From Chloroflexota bacterium (GTDB lineage Bacteria; Chloroflexota; Dehalococcoidia; UBA3495): a stretch of DNA of 17,612 nucleotides. The stretch is from positions 1 through 17,612 of the forward strand of contig JADFNR010000034.1 of the NCBI GenBank assembly GCA_022563275.1, in the 5' to 3' direction. The first letter of the stretch is position 1. Every line of letters starts with the position of its first letter. The notes beneath the pieces are model-generated. The model was not told the DNA's origin. It saw nothing but the letters and a program-made list of their open reading frames with translations, and made no database searches. The translations under genes were made by a program, and so were the position numbers. This document shows positions 8,822-15,359 of the stretch, piece by piece.

Positions 8822-9374
8822 TCCGGCCCCCGCCGGTGGCTGAGGTCAACCCGTCCACGATCTTCTGTACACTGCCGCGTGCCTGGTCTCTGATGTATTC
8901 GCTCGATTTGTTGGCGATGGGATGGCCGATAACCACCACCGGATGTTCCGGTAGACCCAGGGCCCTGGCCCGTAATTCGGCTGCTTTGGTGAACGCGGTG
9001 GTGATGACCGTCACCGCGGGCACTCCTCTCTTTTCCGCTTCGATTCCGTCGTGGAGACCCCACGCTGTACAGGAGCCTCAATCGGCGACGGCGTGGATGA
9101 TGGCCTGGCACCGGGACGCCAGATCGTCCAATACCTCCGCCGGAGCGGGGATGCTCTGGCTGTCCTTTCTATAGTTGATCACCTGGGCCACGCCGAACTG
9201 TTCTTTCAAAAGTTCGGCCAACTCTTCCAAGTAGATATCGGCATTGCCTTTGTGGTTATCGATCAGGCCGACCGTCACGCCTTTTAGGCCGCTGAGGCGT
9301 GGGGCCAATCTCTCGCTCGCAACAGTCCCTTCGGCCGCTGGGTTTAATACCGTTGTTGTCTGGTCGCTGGTCAT
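8814..9374 (-). CDS. UGSC-family selenoprotein (Sec at in-frame UGA)
   Basis: Read through one in-frame UGA (9080-9078), this minus-strand gene encodes 186 residues. Residues 1-98 end in AIIHAVAD, Sec99 follows, then GSCTAWGLHDGIEAEKRG and a C-terminal part with VTVITTAFTKAAELRARAL and VVIGHPIANKSSEYI. The motif is thus U99-G-S-C102, a redox pair of selenocysteine and cysteine two residues apart. It matches the family I know as UGSC family (seleno)protein; relatives with CGSC use plain cysteine. The reaction is unknown; a redox or substrate-reducing role is inferred. Start ATG 9374 has AAGGAG five bases upstream. The frame is identical on both sides of the UGA and protein-like throughout, and a SECIS-like hairpin follows the UGA. 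The true stop is TGA 8816-8814, overlapping the partner gene. Conventional calling would split it into 9078-9374 and 8814-9023. Confidence 0.9.
9045..9077 (-). promoter_or_regulatory. bacterial SECIS element downstream of the Sec UGA
   Basis: In the minus-strand RNA, CGUGG (9064-9060), loop GGUCU (9059-9055) and CCACG (9054-9050) form a perfect 5-bp hairpin. The loop begins 18 bases after the UGA, within the usual bacterial distance, and contains the GU that SelB recognises. A weaker lower helix can form between UCC-U-GU (9074-9069, one bulged U) and ACGGA (9049-9045). From memory, E. coli fdhF has the same GGUCU loop at the same 18-base distance. The element also encodes TAWGLHDG, as expected for a SECIS inside a coding region. 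Confidence 0.85.
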
Positions 9375-9407
9375 GGCCGCTCCTTTCCTCGAGTGCCATC
9401 CGGTGTC

Positions 9408-9525
9408 TTAGATTTCCTTGCCGGCCTTAGCAATGACTCCTGGGCAGTTCACCGGCCTGACCTCACTTAGTAGGGCACAACCAGCCACGTGCCAGACGTG
9501 TCTGCAACGGCATGATTGCTGTCAT
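9408..9525 (-). pseudogene. tiny Cys-rich ORF, possibly frameshifted
   Basis: Between the NADH dehydrogenase gene and the selenoprotein gene lies a start ATG (9525-9523) with a strong GGAGG five bases upstream (9535-9531). The frame it opens gives only about 20 residues (MTAIMPLQTRLARGW, ending at a TGA at 9465-9463). A neighbouring frame of the same stretch reads CRCRHVWHVAGCALLSEV, then RPVNCPGVIAKAGKEI and a TAA at 9410-9408. That is more protein-like and has four cysteines and two histidines. The simplest reading is a small Cys/His-rich protein of about 40 residues broken by a one-base change near 9505. Alternatives are a genuine 20-residue leader peptide or a shift made during translation. 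No function is claimed. Confidence 0.28.
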
Positions 9526-9573
9526 AGCGCCCTCCGGGCCAATCGAAATGGACCGATCGGATTCCTTTCCCGG

Positions 9574-11241
9574 TCAATTGTCTGCCGGGTCGGTGGCAGA
9601 TTCGGCATCGGGCTTGTTGGATAGCCGCCGCTGCATCACATCAGCGAGAGTCTCCGAAAATTGGGTGGAGGAGGCGGCCAGGGCCTTGAAATCGGGGCCG
9701 CTCATCACCAGCAGGTCGGTGGTGGCCACGGCCCGCACCGATGCGGTATGCCGGCTGCCCTGCAGCAGAGACACCTCGCCAAAGTATTCACCCACGCCCA
9801 GGGTGGCCACCGGCGATTCTTCGCCGTTGTTGGTGCGCACCACCTGCACCTGGCCGGCCAAGATGGTATAGAAGTTGCGGGCCAATTCCCCCTGCCGGTA
9901 TATGGTCTGGCCCGGTTCGTAGTGGGCCCGTGAGATTCCCTGGCTCCTGGCGATGTCCATCTGCACGATGTCCCGGTGAAAGAACAACTCCAACGTCCAA
10001 TCCGTCATCACCCGGACCTTGCGTTCCAACCGAGGGAGTTGGTACAGGTAAAAGGACCGGTAAAGAAACCAGGCCAAGAACCCCGATACCTTGAGGCCCA
10101 ACACCTCGGCGGCCCCGGAGAACCGGCCCAGCGGAACAAAAACGCCCAGATTGCGGTGCGAAAATGGCCGCAAGGTCTTTCCGTTGACGGCCGCCAAGAT
10201 ATTCCCGGCCAGGTGCTTGGCCTGCCGGATGGCGTATTGGGCCGTGGGCGGACAGGTCTCGCCGGTGTGAACGTCGGGCACGGCGGCGCAATCGCCCACG
10301 GCCCAGATCCCCGGACAGTCCGGGACCGACAGGGTCTCGTCCACCAACAGGCGGCCTCTGGTTCCTTTTTCGCCCGGCAACGCGGCCAGCAACGGGTTGG
10401 GGGCCGCGCCCAACGCCACCACCAACGTCCTGGTTGCGATCGATTCGCCATCGCCTAATATCGCGCTCTGGGCCGTGGCTTCCGTGATGGAGGTGCCGAT
10501 GCGTACCTCCACACCCCGGCGCTCCATCACCCGGTGGCTGAATTCAGCCAATTTATCCGGAAGCACGGGCAGTATCCGGCTTCCGCGGTGCAGCAGGATT
10601 ACCTTGATCTCGGCTGGGTCTATCTGGCGGTAGCTTTTGGCCGCCTCCCTGGTGAAAGAATTGATCTCGGAGGCCACCTCGACTCCGGTGTAGCCGCCCC
10701 CCGCCACCACAAAAGTCAGTAACTCTTTTTTGGCTTGGGGGTCGGTTTCAACCTCGGCCTCCTCCAAAACGCTGATCAACTGGTTGCGCAGAAAGAAGGC
10801 GTCGCCCAGGGTCTTGAACGGAAAGGCGTGTTCCGCCATGCCCGGCAGCCGGGATAGGTCGGTGCGGCTGCCGACGGCGATCACCAGGTGGTCATATGGG
10901 ACCCGGTGATTGGTGGAGCTTCCTCCGTGGTTGATGACAACGGTGCGGCTCTCGACTTCGACGGCTTGGATCCGGGCCTGGTGGAAGTGGACGTGGGGCA
11001 ACATCCGCCTGATGGGGTTCACGATGTGGGGTGGTTCGATGCTGCCAGAGACCACCTCCGCCAGCATGGGATGGGCCAAGAAATAGTTCTCTTCGCTGAT
11101 CAAAGAGAGATGGATACGGCCGCGGCGGGCCGCTTTTTGCAGTTTAAGCGCGGTGTAGATCCCGCCGTATCCGCCGCCCAGAATCACCACCTTAGGCGGT
11201 CCTATCGTGGCCGGTCCATCGGTTTTAGATCGTGCGCTCAT
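9574..11241 (-). CDS. type II NADH dehydrogenase fused to a cyclic-nucleotide-binding-like domain
   Basis: A 555-residue flavoprotein. Residues 1-430 are an NDH-2-type NADH:quinone oxidoreductase: FAD site VVILGGGYGG (18-27), NADH site FVVAGGGYTGVEVASEI mid-protein, and WAVGDCAAVP before the C-terminal membrane-facing part (FLAWFLYRSFYLYQLPRLE). It passes electrons from NADH to membrane quinone without pumping protons. Residues about 436-535 are a cNMP-binding fold (YEPGQTIYRQGE; FGEVSLL at 487-493), but the phosphate-contacting Arg appears to be His498 (SRHTASVRA). The start is taken as ATG 11241 just before the conserved FAD motif; the open frame continues upstream to 11520 but is Arg/Pro-rich there and unlike protein. 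Only a weak AGG precedes this ATG. The UGSC gene follows about 200 bases downstream. Such fusions would let a small ligand tune respiration (inference). Confidence 0.87.
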   Translation of the reverse strand: MSARSKTDGPATIGPPKVVILGGGYGGIYTALKLQKAARRGRIHLSLISEENYFLAHPMLAEVVSGSIEPPHIVNPIRRMLPHVHFHQARIQAVEVESRTVVINHGGSSTNHRVPYDHLVIAVGSRTDLSRLPGMAEHAFPFKTLGDAFFLRNQLISVLEEAEVETDPQAKKELLTFVVAGGGYTGVEVASEINSFTREAAKSYRQIDPAEIKVILLHRGSRILPVLPDKLAEFSHRVMERRGVEVRIGTSITEATAQSAILGDGESIATRTLVVALGAAPNPLLAALPGEKGTRGRLLVDETLSVPDCPGIWAVGDCAAVPDVHTGETCPPTAQYAIRQAKHLAGNILAAVNGKTLRPFSHRNLGVFVPLGRFSGAAEVLGLKVSGFLAWFLYRSFYLYQLPRLERKVRVMTDWTLELFFHRDIVQMDIARSQGISRAHYEPGQTIYRQGELARNFYTILAGQVQVVRTNNGEESPVATLGVGEYFGEVSLLQGSRHTASVRAVATTDLLVMSGPDFKALAASSTQFSETLADVMQRRLSNKPDAESATDPADN

Positions 11242-11246
11242 AACTG

Positions 11247-11700
11247 CTAGACCTGGTTTGTATCGTTGATGGCCCGGCCGCCACTGCTCCACCCGTGGTG
11301 GACGGCGGCGGGGGCCCATCCGCCGGCCAAGAAGTGCTGAAGGTCTTGAGGCTTCAAGATCGCGCGATTGAAGCGGTCGTCGTCGCTCCGATCGGCGTTT
11401 TCGCGGATATGGTACGGGGTATCTAGTCCGATGCATTGTACCAATATCTGGGACTCCCACGAATCTATAAAGCTGATAACTAACCTTGATGGGCGGAAGC
11501 GTCCGGTGGCGAAAGACCAAGGCTTGCGGCCGATGGTCTCGCCCATCGCGTGGCCGGCAAATACTCCGGTTTGGCCATGCCTCTGGGCGGCATCCTTACG
11601 TCATTCGTCCAATTCCTCTTGAGCCGCGATTCCGTGGGAAATCGCTTGGCCCGTAACCGGTAGGATGCTAGTCGAGCGCAGGAGAATTATCCAGAACGTG
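11247..11700 (-). pseudogene. unrecognised gene, probably decayed, with an in-frame TGA
   Basis: The 500 bases between the thioredoxin and NADH dehydrogenase genes hold a minus-strand reading frame with protein-like codon use. A 99-residue ORF runs from ATG 11546 to TAG 11249-11247 and includes SRLVISFIDSWESQILVQ, TPYHIRENADRSDDDRF and LKPQDLQHFLAGG. The same frame continues upstream of that ATG (TGVFAGHAMGETIG) across a TGA at 11603-11601 into TGQAISHGIAAQEELDE. ATG 11546 has no ribosome site and no other good start exists, so I read this as a gene with a nonsense mutation, perhaps TGG to TGA, that has also lost its N-terminus. I recognise no family. It could instead be an intact small gene starting at 11546, or a chance frame. 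Confidence 0.35.
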
Positions 11701-11743
11701 CATCAAGACAGCGTGAAAATGGACCAGCCCTGCCGCCACCCGG

Positions 11744-12856
11744 CTATGGCCCTTGAGAATTCGCGCCGAAGGTGAACGCGAAAAGGGCGAAATCGTCTGA
11801 GTTGGAACTGAGCTTCAGTTCGTGCTCCCCGTACTCAGGCAGGGCCACTACCTGGTACAGCCGGCCGCCGTTTACCGTGAAGTAACTCCGCCCATCAGCC
11901 ACGATCAGATCGGCGCCTGCCTCCGACGGGTCCAAAGGGCGTCCGTCTAAGGTTACCCGCACTTCGAAGGGCTCGGGCTTCTCTGGATTAATCACCGCGT
12001 TGACGCTGGTCGCGGTGAACTTCAGCGCGATGTAGTCCTCGTAGTTTTCGGTCTTCCTGGCGTGCCGGACCGCTTCACTACCGTTGTACCAAGGCCCTTG
12101 GAGATAGAACCGATGGTTCTGGTGGCTTCCCGGGTCCTGGTAATCTATGACCCTGGTCCCACCCTGGTAATACTGGATCTGGGCCGCGTAGCTGCCGCCG
12201 GGCTGTCTGTTTCTTTTCGTCCCGCCGTATAGCTCTCTGGTGACCCGGGATGGACTTGCCAATGCGGTAATCTGGGATGCGCCAGCCTGAAGGCCTTCGG
12301 GCACACTTGATAAATCGGCGCCCGTCTCTTCCAAGAGCCGTCGTATCCATTGCTCGGTTTTGCCGTACGCGCCTTCACCGAAATGGGTGTAGCGGATCAC
12401 GCCCTCTTGGTCCACCAGGTATTTGGCCGGCCAATACCGGTTGCGGTAAGCCCGCCACGTCTCGAATTCGTTATCTTGGGCGATGGGGTATTCCAGGCCG
12501 AAATCCCGGGCGTTCTCGGTCACGTTTTCAGTCAATTTTTCAAATTCGAACTCGGGAGAGTGCACCCCAACGATCACCAACCCCTGGGAAGCGTACTTGG
12601 CGTGCCAGTCCTTCAGGTATGGCATGGTGCGGATGCAGTTGACGCAGGTGTAGGTCCAGAAATCGACCAGCACCACCCGGCCTCGCAATTCTTCCATGGT
12701 TAGAGGCCGGGAGTTGATCCAGTTGGCGATGACCTGGAAATCAGGGGCCTTGGCGCCCACTCCGCGGCTGCCGGTGGGCCAGCAGACCGCCGTGATCAGA
12801 GCGCCGGCCGCAATACCCACGACCACAAATCTGAATAAGTTTCGCTTCAAGAGCAT
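11744..12856 (-). CDS. membrane-anchored thioredoxin-like (TlpA/DipZ-type) protein
   Basis: About 370 residues. An N-terminal hydrophobic anchor (about 8-26, FVVVGIAAGALITAV) places the protein outside the cytoplasmic membrane. A TlpA-like thioredoxin domain follows (about 38-185) with DFWTYTCVNCIRTMPYL, redox pair Cys71-Cys74, and GLVIVGVHSPEFEFEK. A C-terminal beta-rich domain (about 230-370) resembles the domain after the redoxin part of DipZ, but the CcdA-type electron-importing membrane domain is missing, so a separate reductant would be needed. It probably reduces or exchanges extracytoplasmic disulfides. Start is uncertain: ATG 12856 gives the best signal anchor, TTG 12862 has a GAAGG nine bases upstream, and GTG 12871 directly abuts that GAAGG. 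The Cys before WPTG is not a good lipobox. A candidate promoter lies 66-110 bases upstream. Confidence 0.83.
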   Translation of the reverse strand: MLLKRNLFRFVVVGIAAGALITAVCWPTGSRGVGAKAPDFQVIANWINSRPLTMEELRGRVVLVDFWTYTCVNCIRTMPYLKDWHAKYASQGLVIVGVHSPEFEFEKLTENVTENARDFGLEYPIAQDNEFETWRAYRNRYWPAKYLVDQEGVIRYTHFGEGAYGKTEQWIRRLLEETGADLSSVPEGLQAGASQITALASPSRVTRELYGGTKRNRQPGGSYAAQIQYYQGGTRVIDYQDPGSHQNHRFYLQGPWYNGSEAVRHARKTENYEDYIALKFTATSVNAVINPEKPEPFEVRVTLDGRPLDPSEAGADLIVADGRSYFTVNGGRLYQVVALPEYGEHELKLSSNSDDFALFAFTFGANSQGP

Positions 12857-12937
12857 CCCCAATAGAAACACCCTTCAAACCTGAATCTCCAGGGTCAGAC
12901 TGATTTCCCGAAACACGGGATCCTCTGAATGCCGTGG

Positions 12938-12966
12938 AATATAAAACGGTATCCCAGGCGGGTCAG
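12938..12966 (-). promoter_or_regulatory. candidate sigma-70-type promoter for the thioredoxin-like gene
   Basis: On the minus strand CTGACC (12966-12961) and TATATT (12943-12938) are separated by 17 bases, close to the TTGACA-17-TATAAT pattern. The -10 box lies about 80 bases before the likely starts at 12862/12856, on the correct strand and in an intergenic region of otherwise high GC. No transcript data support it. Confidence 0.35.
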
Positions 12967-12989
12967 CCGGAATGGTTCAGCCCTGGAGT

Positions 12990-13003
12990 AACCGCCGGCG
13001 GTT
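12990..13003. other. perfect 14-bp palindrome downstream of the crotonase gene
   Basis: AACCGCCGGCGGTT reads the same on both strands. It lies 18 bases after the stop of the minus-strand crotonase gene and upstream of the thioredoxin-gene promoter candidate. There is no T-run, so it is a poor intrinsic terminator; a protein-binding site or chance in GC-rich DNA are alternatives. Confidence 0.3.
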
Positions 13004-13021
13004 CTGGTCTAGGTACTGGAC

Positions 13022-13870
13022 CTAACGTCCCTTGAAGACGGGGGCGCGTTTCTCCAGGAAGGCCAAACGCGCTTCCTCGGCGTCCTCGGAGCCGCTCAGG
13101 ATGCCGCCGGCGTTGGAGGTTAGCACCATGGTGTTCTCCAGGGTGGTGTCCATGGCCGTGCGCATGATCTTCTTGCTGACCCACTGCACCATGGGCGGCA
13201 CCCGCATGATGCGGCCGCACAGGTCACGGGTGGTCTGCTCCAACTCGCTGGAGTCCACCAGGTAGTTGAGCAGGCCCCACTGGTAGGCCCGTTCGGCGTC
13301 GAGCTGCCCGGTATAGGCAAACTCCAGGGCCCGGCCCAGTCCGGCCATCTTGGGCAGGTAATAGCTGCCGCCGTTCTCGAAGATCTGGCCCAGTTGGTGG
13401 TAGCCGACGAAGCGGGTGTTCTCGCAGCCGACGCGGATGTCGCAGTGCAGGGCCATGTCCATGCCGGAGCCCACCGCCGCGCCGTTGATCATGGCGATGG
13501 TCGGCTTGCGGATCAATGATATGTCCCGGTGCAACTGGGTGAACCCGTGGTAGAAGTGCTGGCGGGTCAGGTCCGGGCCTTCGGTGTGGTCCCGGTTGCC
13601 CACGAAGTTCTCGCCCAGCACCGACGGGTCGTTGTCCCGGCGCATGTCGGCCCCGGAGCAGAACCCCTGGCCCTCGCCGGTGAGCACGATCACGCGGATG
13701 TCCGGGTCGTCGTCGGCCGCCCGCATGTATTCGCCCACCTTGGCCACGGTGGAGTTCTCTTGGGAGTTACCCATCAGGGCGTTGCGGCGTTCGGGCCGGT
13801 TGAAGGTGATCCAGGCGATACCGGTGTCTTCGGCTTCGTACTTCAGGTAATCAACGAGTTTGGGTCCCAT
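13022..13870 (-). CDS. enoyl-CoA hydratase/isomerase (crotonase) family protein
   Basis: A 282-residue crotonase-fold protein that acts on an acyl-CoA thioester. The oxyanion-hole blocks are GFCSGADM (69-76) and INGAAVGSGMDMAL (128-141), preceded by ITFNRPERRNAL (21-32). The two glutamates of classical hydratase (rat Glu144 and Glu164) align with Asp138 (GSGMDMALHCD) and His158 (FVGYHQLG). A Glu165 in IFENGGSYYLP is nearby. Water addition by the usual mechanism is therefore doubtful, and isomerase, hydrolase or another crotonase chemistry is possible. Start ATG 13870 has AAGGAG six bases upstream. It is divergent from the NHL gene across 173 bases. The family call is secure; the reaction is not. 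Confidence 0.88.
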   Translation of the reverse strand: MGPKLVDYLKYEAEDTGIAWITFNRPERRNALMGNSQENSTVAKVGEYMRAADDDPDIRVIVLTGEGQGFCSGADMRRDNDPSVLGENFVGNRDHTEGPDLTRQHFYHGFTQLHRDISLIRKPTIAMINGAAVGSGMDMALHCDIRVGCENTRFVGYHQLGQIFENGGSYYLPKMAGLGRALEFAYTGQLDAERAYQWGLLNYLVDSSELEQTTRDLCGRIMRVPPMVQWVSKKIMRTAMDTTLENTMVLTSNAGGILSGSEDAEEARLAFLEKRAPVFKGR

Positions 13871-13991
13871 TTTTTCTCCTTAGGTGCGCCTTTCGATCGT
13901 GCTTTCCGGCGCGAGGGAATGATGGGACGTATTCTGGCAAGGATTTTGGGTTGCGTCTACCGGCGCAGCCGGGTTTTGTGGGGCCGCGTGT

Positions 13992-13997
13992 ATACTT
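13992..13997 (+). promoter_or_regulatory. candidate -10 box for the NHL-repeat gene
   Basis: TATACT stands out in the GC-rich divergent region 13871-14043, 46 bases before ATG 14044. No clear -35 hexamer lies at 16-18 bases. Weak support only. Confidence 0.2.
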
Positions 13998-14043
13998 CGG
14001 GGATTCTCGTTAACCTGGACTGTCGACCTATAGAGGAATGGAC

Positions 14044-14895
14044 ATGCCAATCATTATTGGGATGGGTGACCACCGTTACGAGTACCGGCCAGACTGGGCC
14101 AAGCTACCTCTGGGCATGGAATTCCAGGCGCCTAGCGCGGTGGCTGTGGATTCCCACGACAATCTTTACGTTTTTCAGCGTGGCGACCCGCCGGTGTTGG
14201 TCTTTGACCGCGACGGGAATCTGATTAGCCAATGGCCGCGCAAGGAGGGAGTACCCGCCGACGCCCATCTGATCTACGTGGGCCCCGACGATGGTGTCTA
14301 CCTGGCCGACCGCGACGCTCATCAGATATTGAAATACACACCCGAGGGAGAACTAGTCATGTCTCTGGGCGCTAGAGACCGGGCCGAGTTGCAAGCGCCG
14401 TTCAATCATCCGGCGGACATGTGCGTTGCGCCCGCAGGCTCGCCGATGGCCGGCGATATCTTCGTCGCCGACGGCTACGGCAACTCCAGCATCCACCGGT
14501 TCTCGGCGACCGGGGATCACATAAGTTCTTTCGGGTTTCCGGGCAGCGGCCCAGGACAGTTCCGGGTGCCCCACAGCCTGCGGGTGTCGGCTGACGGGAG
14601 GATCTACGTGGCGGACCGGGAGAACAACCGGGTGCAGATATTTACCCCAGACGGCCAATTCATGGAAGAGTGGACCGACTTCAAGAAGCCCATGGGCGTC
14701 CACATAGACGCCGCCGGCACGGTCTACGTCACAGACCAAGTCCCCCGCCTCAGCATCCTCACCCTAGACGGCCAACTCCTGGCCCGGGGCCGCACCTTCG
14801 AGCAGGCCCACAACGTCTACACGGATTCCCAGGGGAACATTTACGGGGCGGATGTGGCGCACCACCGGGTTCAGGTGTTTCGGCGGGTGGGGTAG
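14044..14895 (+). CDS. NHL-repeat six-bladed beta-propeller protein
   Basis: A protein of 283 residues made of about six NHL repeats, so a closed propeller is expected. Repeats are marked by a turn such as DSHDNLYVFQ, DDGVYLADRDAHQILKY, GDIFVADGYGNSSIHRF, DGRIYVADRENNRVQIF, AGTVYVTDQ and QGNIYGADVAHHRVQVF, each followed by a D/E-G turn and a W, L or F strand. The set resembles the catalytic core of peptidyl-alpha-hydroxyglycine alpha-amidating lyase, but I cannot confirm the metal ligands. Other NHL proteins only bind partners. No signal peptide is visible. ATG 14044 is preferred over ATG 14038 because GAGG at 14033-14036 is seven bases before it and too close to the other. It is convergent with the DUF4234 gene, with only 14 bases between. 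Confidence 0.8.
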   Translation: MPIIIGMGDHRYEYRPDWAKLPLGMEFQAPSAVAVDSHDNLYVFQRGDPPVLVFDRDGNLISQWPRKEGVPADAHLIYVGPDDGVYLADRDAHQILKYTPEGELVMSLGARDRAELQAPFNHPADMCVAPAGSPMAGDIFVADGYGNSSIHRFSATGDHISSFGFPGSGPGQFRVPHSLRVSADGRIYVADRENNRVQIFTPDGQFMEEWTDFKKPMGVHIDAAGTVYVTDQVPRLSILTLDGQLLARGRTFEQAHNVYTDSQGNIYGADVAHHRVQVFRRVG

Positions 14896-14909
14896 GTGAT
14901 CGGTCTGGG

Positions 14910-15263
14910 TCATGCCGCCGCTGGCTGGACCGCCCCACCTTCCGCCGCTTTGTTCAGTTCGGTCTGGACCAGTATCCAAACTATGGGAGCGAAAACAATC
15001 CACGCTAAGAAGATCAGAAGGGCGGGGTATTTATCTCGATTGAACACGGCGAACTCGCTGGCGTAATGCCAACTGGCGAAGTAGCCGATGATTGGGACCA
15101 TCATCAGGACCGTCCACATCCCGGCTCCTTCGTCGCTGCCGTTGGCGATGTGAATTTCCTTCAAAGTGGAGTAGAACCAATAGATGAAATAGATCCCCAG
15201 GGTCACGATGGCCAGGACGACCTGCATGATCAAGTTCCGTTTCTTGATGTGGCCGATTTTCAT
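14910..15263 (-). CDS. DUF4234-like small membrane protein
   Basis: A 117-residue membrane protein. It opens with KIGHIKKRNLIMQVVLAIVT then LGIYFIYWFYSTLKEI, the pattern typical of DUF4234 (K/R-rich start, a hydrophobic helix ending in TLGIY-x-IYW-x-Y). Two further hydrophobic helices follow, WTVLMMVPIIGYFASW and ALLIFLAWIVFAPIVWIL, and the tail is Ala/Gly-rich. Function is unknown. Start ATG 15263 has GGGGGA six bases upstream. It stands between the convergent NHL gene and the SDR gene, with about 96 bases of AT-richer DNA (15264-15359) between it and the SDR stop, so it may have its own promoter there. Confidence 0.75.
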   Translation of the reverse strand: MKIGHIKKRNLIMQVVLAIVTLGIYFIYWFYSTLKEIHIANGSDEGAGMWTVLMMVPIIGYFASWHYASEFAVFNRDKYPALLIFLAWIVFAPIVWILVQTELNKAAEGGAVQPAAA

Positions 15264-15359
15264 CGCAATTCCCCCTATTTCTACATTAGCCGCCCACTAT
15301 TATAACGTTATTGGTAGTAAATCCTCCAGTATACTCCAAAACATCTTCGATGCTGTTTA

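Noticed and set aside
11242..11520. N-terminal extension of the NADH dehydrogenase frame
   Set aside because: Arg/Pro-rich, unlike protein, and the FAD motif begins soon after ATG 11241; another frame there is more protein-like.
12989..13021. Intrinsic terminator for the crotonase gene
   Set aside because: The palindrome has no usable loop and no following T-run on the minus strand, so it is listed only as a palindrome.
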